This document shows, piece by piece, positions 1 to 11,789 of a DNA stretch of 64,000 bases (position 1 is the first letter of the stretch; every line of letters starts with the position of its first letter). The notes under the pieces are model-generated. The model saw only the letters and a list, made by a program, of their open reading frames with translations. It did not search any database and was not told where the DNA came from. The stretch is from assembly GCF_022539315.1 (NCBI RefSeq), contig NC_066316.1, forward strand, positions 99,876,179-99,940,178, in the 5' to 3' direction. The position numbers were made by a program, and so were the translations under genes. Source of the DNA: Serinus canaria (Eukaryota; Chordata; Aves; Passeriformes; Fringillidae).

Positions 1-656
1 AGAAAAATCCAGAAAGATTTTTCAATCTTTATGACATGTTGTATATCATTTTCATAAAAATCAAGAGTTTAAAGTAAAGAAATACATGAAGAGTCCTGAA
101 AAAAAAGTAATTTTTCACTGCAAGTACACATGGAATCTTTAGCCAGCTGCTAGTCTTTTTTATCCAGTTAATTCAGTTCATGTAGGAATTCTAATAATTT
201 GTTGATTTGGATCCCTTCCACACTTATTCTTGTTTAAGCATATTCCTGGGGTACCTGCAGCAGGTTCACTGAACTCCACCAGTTATGGGTAGCAGTGGAT
301 CAGGTTAGTCAGAAAGTCCTGAACCCATTAAAAGGTGGTGCCTACTTTAGAATAGTCTTTATTATGACATCCTGTGAAATCTTTTCTTTCAAAACTCACA
401 AATTTTTTCTTTTCTGAACTCACAAACTACCCACTGAAAAGGTCTTCCATCATTTTTAGAAAGTCTGGATAGGTTCAGTCTAAGAGATTGGCCTCTGTAT
501 TAAATCAAAAGGGTGATTTCTCCATTCTTAAGCGGGTTAAGGAAGTGACCATTCCTCTGTTATGACAGAAATACAATAAGGAGAGTCTTGTCTGACTGTT
601 TTGTACTCAGAGGAAGTAAAGGTGGGCTCTTTAGGGTGCAGCATGGGAAGATTTTG

Positions 657-657
<1 letters not shown>
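1..657. other. AT-rich unique sequence, no gene seen
   Basis: No convincing open frame, RNA gene or known interspersed repeat was recognised. The stretch ends at the AC microsatellite. Confidence 0.6.

Positions 658-709
<52 letters not shown>
658..709. repeat. (AC)n microsatellite, about 26 units
   Basis: An uninterrupted AC dinucleotide run of about 52 bases ends with a T at 710. Its purity and length suggest it is still length-polymorphic. No adjoining transposon tail was recognised. Confidence 0.97.
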
Positions 710-711
<2 letters not shown>

Positions 712-945
712 AGTAAGTAGTGGTTGAGCTCACATTTTTGCTCAGTAACAGCATTCCCTTTACCTGCAAATTAATACTAAATTCTTATTTCCAGTACTAA
801 GGTGCCCTGAGATAGGGTATGATCACTGTAAAATGGCGTTTTTAACCTTCTTTATTTTGAGAAGTCAATAAAACAGTGCATATACTGAATCTATTTTTCT
901 CCTTTTCTCCTGGTTTTGGCTTATATGTGTCAAATAGGGTTTTGG

Positions 946-1048
946 AGGCAGCATCTCTGTGTATATAGTGTGCACTAGCACTGGTCCAATTGGAGTTCCT
1001 CCAGATGGATCAATGCTAGTGCACACTGTACACATAAAGATGCTACCT
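946..1048. repeat. 103-bp imperfect hairpin (43-bp arms, 17-nt loop)
   Basis: Positions 946-988 and 1006-1048 are inverted copies of each other: 36 of 43 positions pair, with an uninterrupted 14-bp core around GTGTGCACTAGC. All seven differences are transitions, so each is a G-U wobble in one of the two possible transcripts: three in a plus transcript, four in a minus transcript. The loop contains a smaller GGAG/CTCC inverted repeat. Size and shape fit either a microRNA-like precursor or a decayed palindromic (MITE-like) element. I do not recognise a known mature microRNA in it. The minus-strand open frame across it looks fortuitous. Confidence 0.75.
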
Positions 1049-2617
1049 ACCTGATGTTTAAACATCTGAAATGTAGAAAAATTACCTAGCAATGCAAAGA
1101 GTACAAGTAAGCACATGAAATAAAGGAGCAGTGGTCTCCAGCACCAGCAAGGGAATGGAAATGATCAGCCTCTCTTCAGAAGGAAGAGCTGGCTGCTGTG
1201 TCCTTATGCTGTCCCTTCCAGGAGCACCTGGTGTGATCAGAGCAGGACCACATTGGTATTTCTAACAGTAGGAGGTTCCCCTGACAGGGAGCAGGTGATC
1301 CTCAGGTTGTCCTGAGCTCTGTTGAGGTCAAGATTAAGGCAGAGATGGCCTTGGATTTGTACAGTTTAAACTATCTTTCAACTCTAACACAAGGGAACAA
1401 CATGTTCTCAGAAGTGATTAAAATTCAGGCTGTATTTCTGACACTGTTGGTTCCCATTTCCTGGCTAAATTATATCACAAGAAAATATAGTCCAGCCTAC
1501 CTGCGTTCACCTGTGGGCACAAGAGGATAAAGTAGCCTTCATTTCTGCCTTAATATACTGCACAGTGCTCCTGGCAGTGGGAGATGTCTGCTGCCTTCCC
1601 ACCCAGAGGAGTCTATATTTCAGCATGAGTGCAGTGATCCATGTACTGTTATTATCACACCATACAATGCAATCTCTAAAACACCTTGGGGTCCATCTCT
1701 GTTGGATGAAAGACATTATAAAATGAAAAGTATGCTCATAACAGTTTGAAGTAGAATATTGCATTAGCCTCATTGGGCTACAGTGATGGATTAAGGGGAG
1801 CCGTTGCCCTCGAGAAGAAAAGGCCTGAGTGAGTTATGTACTCCATTTTCAATGCATGCCAAGTCTACATTTATTAAAAGGAGTTTCAGCATACTCTGGC
1901 AGAAAGCTGAAAAAGTCACAGGGAGGTGACCAGCTTTTGTTAATAGCTCATTAACACTATTTGTCATACTTAGAACTCTAAAGTACACACAGAAATGGCA
2001 ATTTGCTGCTGGGAAGAGGGGAAAACAGAGCTGCAATGTAAGAAAGGAAGCACATTTTAAAATGTAGTTGATTGAATGAAAGCTTGAAGAAAATTAGCCT
2101 TCTGAATTATTCATATGCTTTAGAGACATCTTTAAGTGACTTAATGGGAGGTCACAGTTTGAGCAGGGGAGCAGAACTAAGAATACAACACTATCTTTAG
2201 CCTTACAGCCTATAACTTTATTCCCAGCTGACAGAAGTGAATGTGTTTTTTATGGAATAAAGCTTCCTGTGGGACTATACTGGCTGCAATAAAAAACTTT
2301 CAGGGGAGAGTTTCCCTAAGAGAAATACACAGCAGAAGGTTTGTTGGTGGTCAGATCATAGACTTGGGAGGTGGGAGAATTTGGTTTTGGCAGGTTTGTT
2401 CAAATTCAGAAAATGTCAGAACATCCCAGATGAGTTTCAGAAATACTTTACTCTCTTTATCTCATTAAAAGGAGTCAAAATTCTTGGGTTTGCTCCAGCC
2501 TGGAGCAGAGGATGTTTTTGTGACCTCAGCATGTTCTCCAGAGCAGGAAAACAAGTTTCCTGTTCTACATTACTCTTCCCAGGGCTGATCATTCTGGGGT
2601 GGGAACACAGTTGTATC

Positions 2618-2621
<4 letters not shown>
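1049..2621. other. Unique sequence, no gene seen
   Basis: Several short open frames (61-88 codons) lie on both strands here. None has recognisable protein features and they overlap each other on opposite strands, as expected by chance. No known repeat was recognised. Confidence 0.55.
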
Positions 2622-2658
<37 letters not shown>

Positions 2659-2668
2659 GTATGTATAT
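2622..2668. repeat. (TA)n / (TATG)n compound microsatellite
   Basis: A TA run of about 12 units passes into about five TATG units and then back to TATA. The low-complexity tail of the plus frame at 2381-2713 (alternating Tyr-Ile) comes from this repeat, so that frame is not a gene. Confidence 0.95.
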
Positions 2669-4448
2669 AAAATATCAGACAGTTCAGTTCCTAACAGGTT
2701 TAATTCATATTAGACTTTTTTATTTGAAGCTATCAATCAACTTCATTTTTTGGGAATAAGAACAACGGAAATGTGGCTCTGCTGAGGACAGGAAAGTGCT
2801 TCAGGAGGCATTGAGCTAGCAGCTGGATTGAACAGGGGTTGATCTGGGTCCCAGATTTTTTTATTTGGGAAGGAAGTGTCCCTCAGAAAGCTCCATGCAC
2901 ATCCCTGGCATAGCTCTCTGCTAAGGTTGTAAGGGAAATAAAGTTGGGATATGACCTTTTCCTGTTCTTTACCATCCCTGTGGAGGAAGGAAAAAGTCCT
3001 TCCTCCACTGCCCATTCTGTTACACTGGCAGGCAAAAAAGTGAGAGTGAGAAATATTTCAAATCTTCTAACGTCCCTCCGGCCATTTAGATGGAATCAGA
3101 AGTTGGCCTGCCCAGGGGAAAAGAAAAAGGCATAGTGAACTAAATATTGAACAGTGTAATTTGTTCCCCTGATGCATGTCTTTGCAGGTTTAGGTTCAAT
3201 AATTATTTGTCAGTTGGTTTTCTTTCATTTTCAATATGTTCTAGAACTTTCATTTTTAATTCTGAACCCCCAGCCTATCCATCATCCTCCAGATCCATGC
3301 GGTATATCCGTTGTTTAATTTTCACTTGTTTCTCTCTTCCTCCACCTTTGACTTGTATTGATTTTTGTAACATTCAGTTAATATTTCAGTATGTTATTAG
3401 TTTGTGTGACATTTTACAGTCCATGCAGCTAAATTACTATAGGTGTCTTGAAATTACTGGGCAGGTAAGTCAAATAATTAAATTAACTTTCAAGGGGGAA
3501 ACTGGCAGAAAAACAACACAGAAGCTTTTGACTCTGTTGAAATAATTACTTTTGCATCTCCAAAATACCAGAAAGAAAAGAGCTGGTTTTGGTTTTAATT
3601 TTATTTAACTAACTTAAGTTCATAGATATTCTTAGAGATATCTACTACACTTATTTAGCTGTCATCATGACTGAAAATTCATCCTTAATGTACTTCTGTC
3701 CTGGTAAGAAAGTCAAATAATGTGTTAGTTCACTGATTTAGGGTTTTCTCATGCTGGATCAAAACATTTCCCTCTGGACTTTCACCAGATGACCCTCTGC
3801 TGGCAAAGCAATGGATTATTTTTATGTACGCGGTGAGGAATGAACAAGTAGCAGCTAGTGGAGATTTTAATTACAAATTTGGCATAGCACGAATAATCAT
3901 ACAGAACTGACAAGTTCATCTCTTTTGGGTTTTGTGTTTTGAGTTAGCAGTTATTAATTAATGTTTTAAGACCTGTGGCACAGAAGCATGCTACTTGTAA
4001 CACCCTTCAGTGGATATGAGTATAGGACATAAACATTTTATATGTAATACTAAGAATGTTTTAAGGTAAGTCCTTAAAGCATTATATTGAATATTATGTT
4101 TCTCACTTTTGAAGAGCTGGATTCATTTTTTAAAACATCTCTTACACAAAAAACATATAAAGCTTTATTATATACCAGTTCTGTACACATACAAGGAATA
4201 GTTATGTATGAATCTTTGCAGGAGGATTTTTACTTCCAATGCAGTTTCATACCAAAGAGCTGGCATTTTCTCCCTTTTGCCAATAGATGGCAATATGTTA
4301 TAAACATGTGGAATCACATAGCCCAAATTGAAAAGCCCTTCTTTACCAAGAAGTTTTCTTAAACATTGATTGATCTGCATAGATAGCAAATGCAGTAAGA
4401 CCAAGCCAAAATAACTTTCTGTTTTTTTTTCTTCTAATTATATGTCTT
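2669..4448. other. AT-rich unique sequence, no gene seen
   Basis: Contains a 132-codon plus frame at 3147-3545 and shorter ones. Their composition (many Phe, Ser, Ile, Cys) is that of translated AT-rich DNA and no domain is recognisable. I see no supported gene or known repeat. Confidence 0.55.
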
Positions 4449-4507
4449 TGTCGTGGTTAAAGCCCAGCTAACAACAAAGCCCCATGCAGCTGTGCACTCA
4501 CTCTCCC
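4449..4507 (-). mobile_element. 3' end of an old ERV LTR (family A), split by the nested LTR
   Basis: The plus strand starts with TGTCGTGGTTAAAGCCCAGC, the inverted terminus of a common bird LTR family whose sense strand ends in ..TTAACCACGACA. The same family resumes at 5747, directly after the inserted element, so 4449-4507 and 5747 to about 6165 were one LTR. In sense (minus) orientation this piece is the 3' extreme of the LTR. No internal retroviral coding sequence is attached. Confidence 0.8.
4503..4507. repeat. Left copy of 5-bp target-site duplication (CTCCC)
   Basis: CTCCC precedes the TG start of the inserted LTR and recurs at 5747-5751 directly after its CA end. A 5-bp duplication is a usual integration footprint of some ERV classes. 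The site is C-rich, so part of the match could be coincidence. Confidence 0.75.
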
Positions 4508-4635
4508 TGTCATCGTTTGAGCCTGGCGCAATGCCAGTGCCCCCACGAGATCACTTCCTTCTCTGGCACCCCCTGTGAGATGTGATCAGAGACAGAGCAA
4601 AGCAGGCTCCAACTTAAGGTTAAAAGGGAAAAAAC

Positions 4636-4641
4636 TTTATT
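4636..4641 (-). promoter_or_regulatory. Putative LTR polyadenylation signal (AATAAA)
   Basis: The plus strand reads TTTATT, so the minus strand reads AATAAA followed by a T-rich stretch. Its place, downstream of the TATA-like and CCAAT motifs in the same orientation, is what is expected of an LTR R region. Confidence 0.55.
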
Positions 4642-5408
4642 AACCTAAACCTACAAAGGAAAACACACAAGACACATAGAACACAAGATGAAAACCTTCC
4701 AAATTCTTCCTCCTCCCCCCACCACATTTCCAACTCCATTACCACCCTTTAGATAACCAATTCTCAGTTCCTCGAGGAGAGAGGAGTCCCTTTTGCACCA
4801 CATTCCTTCCATGTCAAGTGCTCTCACCACTGCACATGGAACAGAGCTGCTTCTAGGGTTTTTCTTTTTAAGGATACTTTGTCCAGTTCCAAAGAGAGCA
4901 CAGTCCCTCTCCTTTTGGGACATTTGTCCCCCCTAAATTTCACCCCCTGGGGCCGAGGACTCTCTTGAACAGAGATCTTCTTCTTCTTCTTCCTCATCTT
5001 CGAAGATGGAGGGCACCACCACCACCCTCCTCACCCATCCTCTCTGTTCACACACCTCCACATCACTGCACTCTCCTGGCTCTGAGCCATCGCCTCCCCC
5101 TAAAATGCAGTCTCTGTGTCACGGGAACACAAGGGGTTCTGCTGTGGCTATACAAGAAAAGTCCAGCCCAAAGCCACTCCATCATCTCCTCCCACCTAGA
5201 ATTCTTCTCAACATCTCTCAATCTCATCAACTTCAGGAGGAATCAGCATTTGCAAGGTTCCCATCTTCCTCAGAAGGGTTAAAAGTCCCAGGCTCTGTCG
5301 GTTTACTTCATCAACTCCCACGCCTGGCTGCCCTGCTGGGCACCCCCCCCTTCTCCTTCACGCCGGCTGCACTATCACAGGCAGGGCTCTGTCTCTCTCC
5401 CTCTCTCC

Positions 5409-5429
5409 GGGGGGGGGGGGGGGGGGGGG
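5409..5429. repeat. Poly-G homopolymer (21 G)
   Basis: Twenty-one consecutive G follow a CT-rich stretch inside the nested LTR. In LTR sense orientation it is a C run. It could form G-quadruplex structure, and its true length is likely to be poorly determined by sequencing. Confidence 0.95.
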
Positions 5430-5580
5430 AATGGAGGATGGCTGCCTGAAGCCCTTGCAATGTTCTCCTCCACCCTTGGGCCCAGGCCTGGCCTACCTCC
5501 CTCCGGCCGCATGGCTCCCCTCCCCCCCCGCCCAGCTTGGCCGGGCAGGGAGGGTTTGAGGGTCTGCACAGTCCCAAAGC

Positions 5581-5601
5581 GGAACTCCAAAAGGGAGTTC
5601 C
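5581..5601. repeat. Short inverted repeat in LTR U3
   Basis: GGAACTCC and GGAGTTCC form an 8-bp perfect stem with a 5-nt loop, about 15 bp from the TATA-like motif of the nested LTR. It could be a dimeric factor-binding site or chance. Confidence 0.6.
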
Positions 5602-5746
5602 CCTGGGAGATCACAGCTTTTAACCCCTGTGTTCTCAGAGGCGTATCCTGCCCTCAGTGGACAAACCAGGTGCCAATATTAAATCTGAACACCGATTGGC
5701 TTGCCCACACCATCACAAAAACTTCATTTCCTCTTAAACCACGACA

Positions 5747-6165
5747 CTCCCCTGCTGGGATGAGGGAGAGAATTGGAAGGGTAAAAGGGAAAAAACTCAA
5801 GGGTTGAGAAAAAGACAGATAGTTAAATAGGTAAAGCAAAATGCTGCCTGCACAAGCAAAGCAAAACAAGGAATTCAATCACAACTTGCCATCCAGGAAG
5901 AGCAGGGCTCCATGACACATAACAGTGGATTGGGAAAACAAACACCATCACTCTAAATGTCCCCCACTCTTCCTCCTGACCCCAGCTCTACATGCTGAGC
6001 ATGAGACCACTTGGTCAGGGATATCTCTTGGGTCAGCTGAGGTCACTGTCCCAGCTGTGTCCCCTCCAACTCCTGGTGCACCTTCACCCTCCTTATGGGT
6101 GGCTAGGGTGAGGTGAGGAGCAGAAAAGGCCTTGGCTCTGCTAAAAGCAGCTCTGTACTATAATG
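5747..6165 (-). mobile_element. Remainder of the interrupted ERV LTR (family A)
   Basis: Continues the LTR begun at 4449-4507. Shared landmarks with the copy at 20309 include the segment around GGTAAAGCAAAA, AGCAAAGCAAAACAAGGAAT, the CATGCTGAGCATGA segment where better-preserved copies carry a TATA box on the minus strand, and the GTGTCCCCTCCAACTCC and GCAGAAAAGGCCTTGGCTCTG blocks. The sense 5' end, toward 6165, is truncated or too diverged to follow. No retroviral genes adjoin, so this is a decayed solo LTR. The boundary at 6165 is approximate. Confidence 0.8.
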
Positions 6166-7090
6166 TAACCACCAAGAATATTATGGAACTTGTAAAGCAT
6201 TTCAGTAAAGCTGGTATTAAAATTGATAGAGAAAAGTGGTGTGAGAAAAGATGTAAAATTATGGCTGGGGGATGGAAGTGATGAATAAAGATAGAGGGGG
6301 TTTCAGTTCTTAGCAAGATCTACCCTGATAAAATGAGCAAGATTGTTGAAATCCAAGGATGGGTATTAAATTAGCATTTACTGAATTTAACAGGCTGGAT
6401 GTTATGAAAGCAGCTGTGTTTTCCTCTTCCTCAGGTGTGACCTTTGCCAGTCCTTCAGCTTTGCTCCAGCATCACTGCTTCATTGTAATTTTTTTTTAAT
6501 GGGCTTCAAGGGAAAATGAGACAAAACGTTTACACAAACTGTGACTTTTCCATGGCACTGGAAATCTGCTACAGAATGCACAGCTGCTTTTCTGCACCCA
6601 TGGAGAAATAGCAGTTGCACAAGCTTATTGGATTAGAAGCTGAGCAGCACCAGGGAACTGAATCTTTGAGTACTAAAATAGTGTCTTCTGTTATACTTTG
6701 TGTTATTAAAAGCAATATAAATAGCAGCTTTGTTAAATAAAGGACCAAAATATTTAAAGAGCAAACAAATATGTCCAGTAGAATATGTAAGGTGGTAAGA
6801 AACTACACCAGCACTACACCAGCACTAGTATTTTCTTAAATGAAAAAAAAAAAAACCCAAAAACAAAAACAAAATAGTAAGGTAGAATGAATGTAGTATT
6901 TACCTAAATAATCAGGCACTATCTTAGTTTTTGGAGGAAACAAATAATGAGATGAAAGTAATGTATACTTCCCCTTACTTTTGGAATTAACTCCTAAACA
7001 CATGACAATTTGGTTTTTTTTCAGTAAGATTGCTTGTTTTAGTTGCAGCTCTGGATTTCACAGGATCTGTATCTGCTTTGGTCTGAGGGG

Positions 7091-7122
7091 TTTTTGTAGT
7101 TGGAAGTTTTTGTAGTTGGAAG
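7091..7122. repeat. Perfect 16-bp tandem duplication
   Basis: TTTTTGTAGTTGGAAG occurs twice in direct tandem (7091-7106 and 7107-7122) without a difference, suggesting a recent slippage-type duplication. Confidence 0.95.
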
Positions 7123-10100
7123 TTTAAAAAAATCAGTATTTGCATACTTATTTGGTAGTATGTGATCTGAAAAGTATAAATTTACCTTAAGAAGTCAGTT
7201 GAAAGAATTGATCATGAACACCTGTTAATTGTTTCTTCCAAATCAAATTTGCCCAATTTAAAGATCTAAAAAAGGCTTTTTTCCTAAACTGTATGCACTG
7301 AAAAGAAGATAAAATCTATTGTCTGAAGAGCAAGACTCTGCTCTTTTTACTTTGCAAGCTGTCACTGGAATCAGAGACTACAGATTTGGGATTCAGTTGA
7401 CAGGCTTGGTAATGGTGCATAACATGATATAAAGGAAAAGGAGGCACTCTGTAGCTGTAACACACCAACTTTACAGAGCAGTCAGCTGTGGGTATTCTGG
7501 CAATTTTTGATAGGTCCAGGGTTTTGGAGCAGGCTCATTAAAAATAAATTAGTCTTAGTATTCAAAGCTGCTTTAAAACTGTTGCAAATATTTGGACATG
7601 GAAAACTGAAATGGATTCTAGAGTTTGGTGATATATTAGCATATATTACTATCATAATTGCTGATGCAAAAATTAATTTCAGAAAATACTTAATATTAAA
7701 TATTATTAGAAAAAACACATTTTCACTTCTTTTTACCCTCAAAAATGTCCAAATTTTATACATCTTCAGTTCAAAATCTGTTAGAATTTGAAAGACTCTT
7801 CAGTATATATCACTGTAATCTTTAAATCACAGGTAGGACCAAGAATAATTACTTTGAACCATCCAATTTAAAAAAACTTACTTTTTAAATTTTTACAATT
7901 TTGAGGAAACAGTTTTTTAACTGTAGCTACATCCAACAGTAATCCCTTCCCCATCTTACAGTTGCACAAAAAGAAATCCTGTTGAGCTAATTGCCTGTTA
8001 TTTAGTTTAGAGATATTACATATGATTCCTTGTTTGCCCTAAATCCACTCATCTGTGATTTTTCTCCCTGAAACAATACAGCTTTGCACATCACCATAAC
8101 CTCAAGGGATAGAGAGAAATTAGTTTGTTATATGCAGAACACCTGCATTTCTGCCTGTGTTTTTATGAAATTTTGCAGGTGCTGCACTGAGTGCGTGAAA
8201 TGGCTCCAGCACATCTGAGAAGCACTGAACAGTGTTGTTAAACTGTGTTTTTTCGAGGAGGCTGGAAAATAAATGCAGTCCAAAAAGGCTTTGGTTTATT
8301 TGTTGGTGTTCATCTTCTTGGGTCCATAAAGCCCAGACATGCTGAATCCTGGGGAAGGTGATTTCTACTTTCCAGATTGCTTGGCTTTGTCATGCAGGCA
8401 GAAAGTGACAGAAGATTGTGGAACACAATTTGTCCTGCATTCTCAGCTTCTTCCTCAGCTGCATGAACTCTGGGCCAGCTGTGGAAGGTGGAGAGGAGAA
8501 AAACAGGAAAAGAGAAACATATACTTAACCTGTAGACAGTCATAAATTGTGCACTATTCTCTCTTGGTAAGTTGAGAGACAAACCAGATAGAAGAGATGG
8601 GAATCCTTCCAGTATGGAACTTTGTATATTTTTCGAGTTTGAGTCTTGCAAGGTGCCCTGACTCCAATGAGCAAAACACTGAAACTTTTTTTCCTTGTGG
8701 GAATATTTCCATGCCTAAAGCTAAGCAATATTAAATGCTGTGCTGCATTAGATAGTGTAGAAGTGAATTAAATTGCTTTCAAAACCTGAATCAATCACAA
8801 CACATGGTAGGCAATTCTGTGATTCTCATAGCAAAAACGCTCTGCACCAGTGGATGTCACTGTGTGCACCAAAGCAGACCAGATTAATGATGCTGCAGAT
8901 GAATCCTTGCAGAAGATGCATGGGGAAAAATATCCATTTGTGATTCAAATAAGTGCTCTTACCATGCTTTAACAGATAGGAATATAGTTCTGTTGAGAGT
9001 CTAAACCCCCTCAGTACAGCCCACAAAACCAACCAACCACAACAATTCAGCATGAATGTTTTCCCAGTGTATTTTATCACCAAAATCTTGGATCTCCAGT
9101 TCTTTTCTATCTAGAAGAAAATCAAAATAAATACTCCCCCCCTCAAATTTATAGCTGAAGCCAGTGTTAAATATTGCTGTGTTCATAAAGTATCTGGTTG
9201 TCTTGCTATAAGTAGGATAGTTGAAAATTTTGGAAATCCCTGAAGCATCAGCACAGAAATTTTATTTATGTAGATAAATAGCACTTTTTAAATGTGTTAA
9301 ATCTGTTAGAATGAAACCTGTATGGTTTCAGTACTTGTAATGTGAGCATTTCAGAATCATAAGTACCAGTTTATGCAAATAGGTCCCAAACTCATCAGTT
9401 TTGCCTGCCTTATTATTGATATCTATCTTCATTGAAGCAATGTACTGAGTGCACTTCTTTAAGACTAACAAGCCAAAGGCTGCTCCTTCTCCCTGGGAAT
9501 TGCCATCTTCTTTATAATGCAAAAGTCATTAAATGAGCCTTTTACAGTGAGTCAACTCTTTCTCCTTCTCACCACCAATGGAGGATAAATTTTTTATTTC
9601 ACTCTACAAATCCTACTTAAAGAACATTAGAAGATCCCTTACAATGAAAAATTTTGCGCATTTTTCCCTCCCCAGAGCAATATATTTATTTCCCGGTGTT
9701 CTAACTAAATCTTAGGATACTAACATTGACCTTGTAGTTAAACCCTCTGTGCATAAACTTTTTTTAATGTCTACTGCAAAGAAATCTTATTTCTCTCTAT
9801 TGCCCCCGATTTTTTAAAAATCTTTTTCCTACAACACATTATAATGCATCTGTTATATAGTGATATTATAAAGTAAAACAAAACAAAGTTTATGTAAAAT
9901 TTTCTGGGTACAACTGCTGGATGAGGGAGATTTATACTCACAGACTTAGTATTTGCCCAAAATTTTCTGGAGCCTTTTCTTATAAGTTTATTTCTAGGTC
10001 ACTTAATGTATGGTCATATGCAACATTTTAAAGGATAGTTCAGTACCTTGGCCTATCTGAGAAAAGGATTTCCATTGAACTGGTGTTACAAAAATGCTCT

Positions 10101-11051
10101 CCTGTAGGTGGATAATTCAAAACAAGTCTTGTGTTGTTAGCCAGCCCCCTCTCTATGTTAAAAATCCCACTCCTGTTCTTGTTTGTCACGTGTGTTGTGT
10201 CATTGCTCAAAATACAGGACTATTTCTGTGGCTGAATAACGACACATCAGCAGCTAGAGTTGGAGTAATGTATTTGAGCTTGATTTTTTAAAAACATGTT
10301 ATAAATACATCAATAACTTCTTTTGACTCACTTCTAAAGCCCTAGGCACAGGCTCTTGCTGTTACTCTGGGCTGACCACATTGGAAGCACTGTAAAGCAC
10401 TGCAAAGAGTGAATTAGCAGGTTTGATGCAAGACTAAAACTTTGTCTTAATCTGTGAAGTGTTTTTGAAAAAATACCCCAAGACAACAACACCATTATTC
10501 AGCTGGCTTGCTGCTGTTGTGATTGATGGCCTGCAGTCAGAGAGATCCATTCAGATATCCCAATGTGCCAGGTGAGCACAGAGGCTGCAGTGCTAGTGGA
10601 TGAGGAGATGCTGGTCTATTTTGCATTTCCCTTCTTTAGACAGGAGTTACCATTCCTAGGATTAGGAAAAAAAAAAATCCAAATAAATGGATTTTCAGAT
10701 TGTAGTGAAGAAAAGGGAATTTAGGATTAAGTCCCTATGGTAGCAGGAAGGAGCACAGAGCACAATATTTGAGATTCAGAATAAAGTTTCGCTTGGATAA
10801 TATTTTATGGATGTAAATCTCTATGTAATGATCCAAGGGATGGATACAGGCTCTGAGCCCTAAGTGGGACACAGACTTGATCAAGAGAAAACAGCTGCTC
10901 TTCACCAGGCTTTTAAATGGTAGATATGCAGTTGGATGTCTTCAGCTGTTCTTCAGCCTTTGCAGGAAGCTGTCTGCAGGCTTAGGCACTTTCATTGGCC
11001 CAGGGCACGTGTTCTCCTTTTCAATTTTATTTTCCAAAACACTGTGCTTAT

Positions 11052-11107
11052 AGTTTTGTCTGAATTATAATAAAAATACAGTTTTGTCTGAATTATAATA
11101 AAAATAC
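11052..11107. repeat. Perfect 28-bp tandem duplication
   Basis: Two identical 28-bp units (11052-11079, 11080-11107), each containing TTTTGTCTGAATTATAATAA. Identity of the copies suggests a young duplication; variation in copy number between individuals is possible. Confidence 0.97.
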
Positions 11108-11789
11108 GCCTGTTTCTGCTGTGCATGCACATTATAGGTCAGTGGGCTGAGATTTGGGAAAACTGATGATCAGGGATTTCACTAGTTTGTCTTGGAAATG
11201 GCAGGATGAAGGAAAGTGTCTACAGAAGAGGTGAGGTTTTTAATATGAAGCAATCTTTCCCTATCCCTAGCATAGGCTTGCGTGCAAATGCCAAGAGGGA
11301 GCTAAACTCAGAAAACTGAATTATTTTTTAAATTCTTTTTCCCCCAACAACTTATTTTTTTCTTTTTACACTGACTCAGAGTGGGTGGCCGTGGAACTCT
11401 GAAAATCCATAAGTTGTCTGCAGAGAGTTTGTATTAAGTTTTGGCTGTCTTTATTAATATTAATAAGACAGATTTATCTGAATGAAGAAAACCTTTCTAT
11501 TTCTCACTAATGGGTAAATGTGAGCCCAAATACAGAAAAGTAGCTTTCAGTCAGCAAATATAGTCAGTAGCTTTCATCAGGCTCCCATATTGTACTATGC
11601 TGTTGTTCTGAGCAGCTGAATACACAAGAAAACACCTATAAGAGTAATTTATAGCCTCAGTGGTGGTAATTCCAATAAACCAAATCAAACTTACATGGTC
11701 TTGAAATTCAAATAGCCTCCAAGGGACTGCCTGTTTTCTATTAAGGTGGTAGGATTACAGAGAGATTGACTTGGTTAACATTTAATTTT

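Larger units (their letters stand above)
4508..5746 (-). mobile_element. Complete solo ERV LTR (1,239 bp) nested in an older LTR
   Basis: The element starts TGTCATCGTTT and ends AAACCACGACA, near-perfect terminal inverted repeats with the TG...CA ends of an LTR. CTCCC flanks both sides. The minus strand looks like the sense strand. It carries, in order, a CCAAT box (plus-strand ATTGG at 5695-5699), a TATA-like TTAAAAGC (about 5616-5623), a GC-rich segment with a long homopolymer, and an AATAAA polyadenylation signal (plus-strand TTTATT at 4636-4641). No gag, pol or env sequence is present, so this is a solo LTR left after recombination. Plus frames of 105-147 codons across it are low-complexity translations of C-rich LTR DNA. 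The exact family name is uncertain; related LTRs are common in passerines. Confidence 0.85.
6166..11789. other. AT-rich unique sequence, no gene seen
   Basis: No supported gene or large known repeat. Opposite-strand frames such as 7482-7763 and 7507-7791 overlap in strongly AT-rich DNA and look fortuitous. An A-rich tract lies near 6842-6872. Two small tandem duplications are listed separately. Confidence 0.55.

Noticed and set aside
4449..6165. A single 1.7-kb LTR rather than a nested pair
   Set aside because: The internal TG at 4508 and CA at 5746 have matching terminal repeats and flanking CTCCC, and the flanks join into the same order seen in the copy at 20309.
11446..11470. Near-palindrome TGTCTTTATTAAT / ATTAATAAGACA
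   Set aside because: Short, with a one-base bulge, in AT-rich DNA; expected by chance at this frequency.
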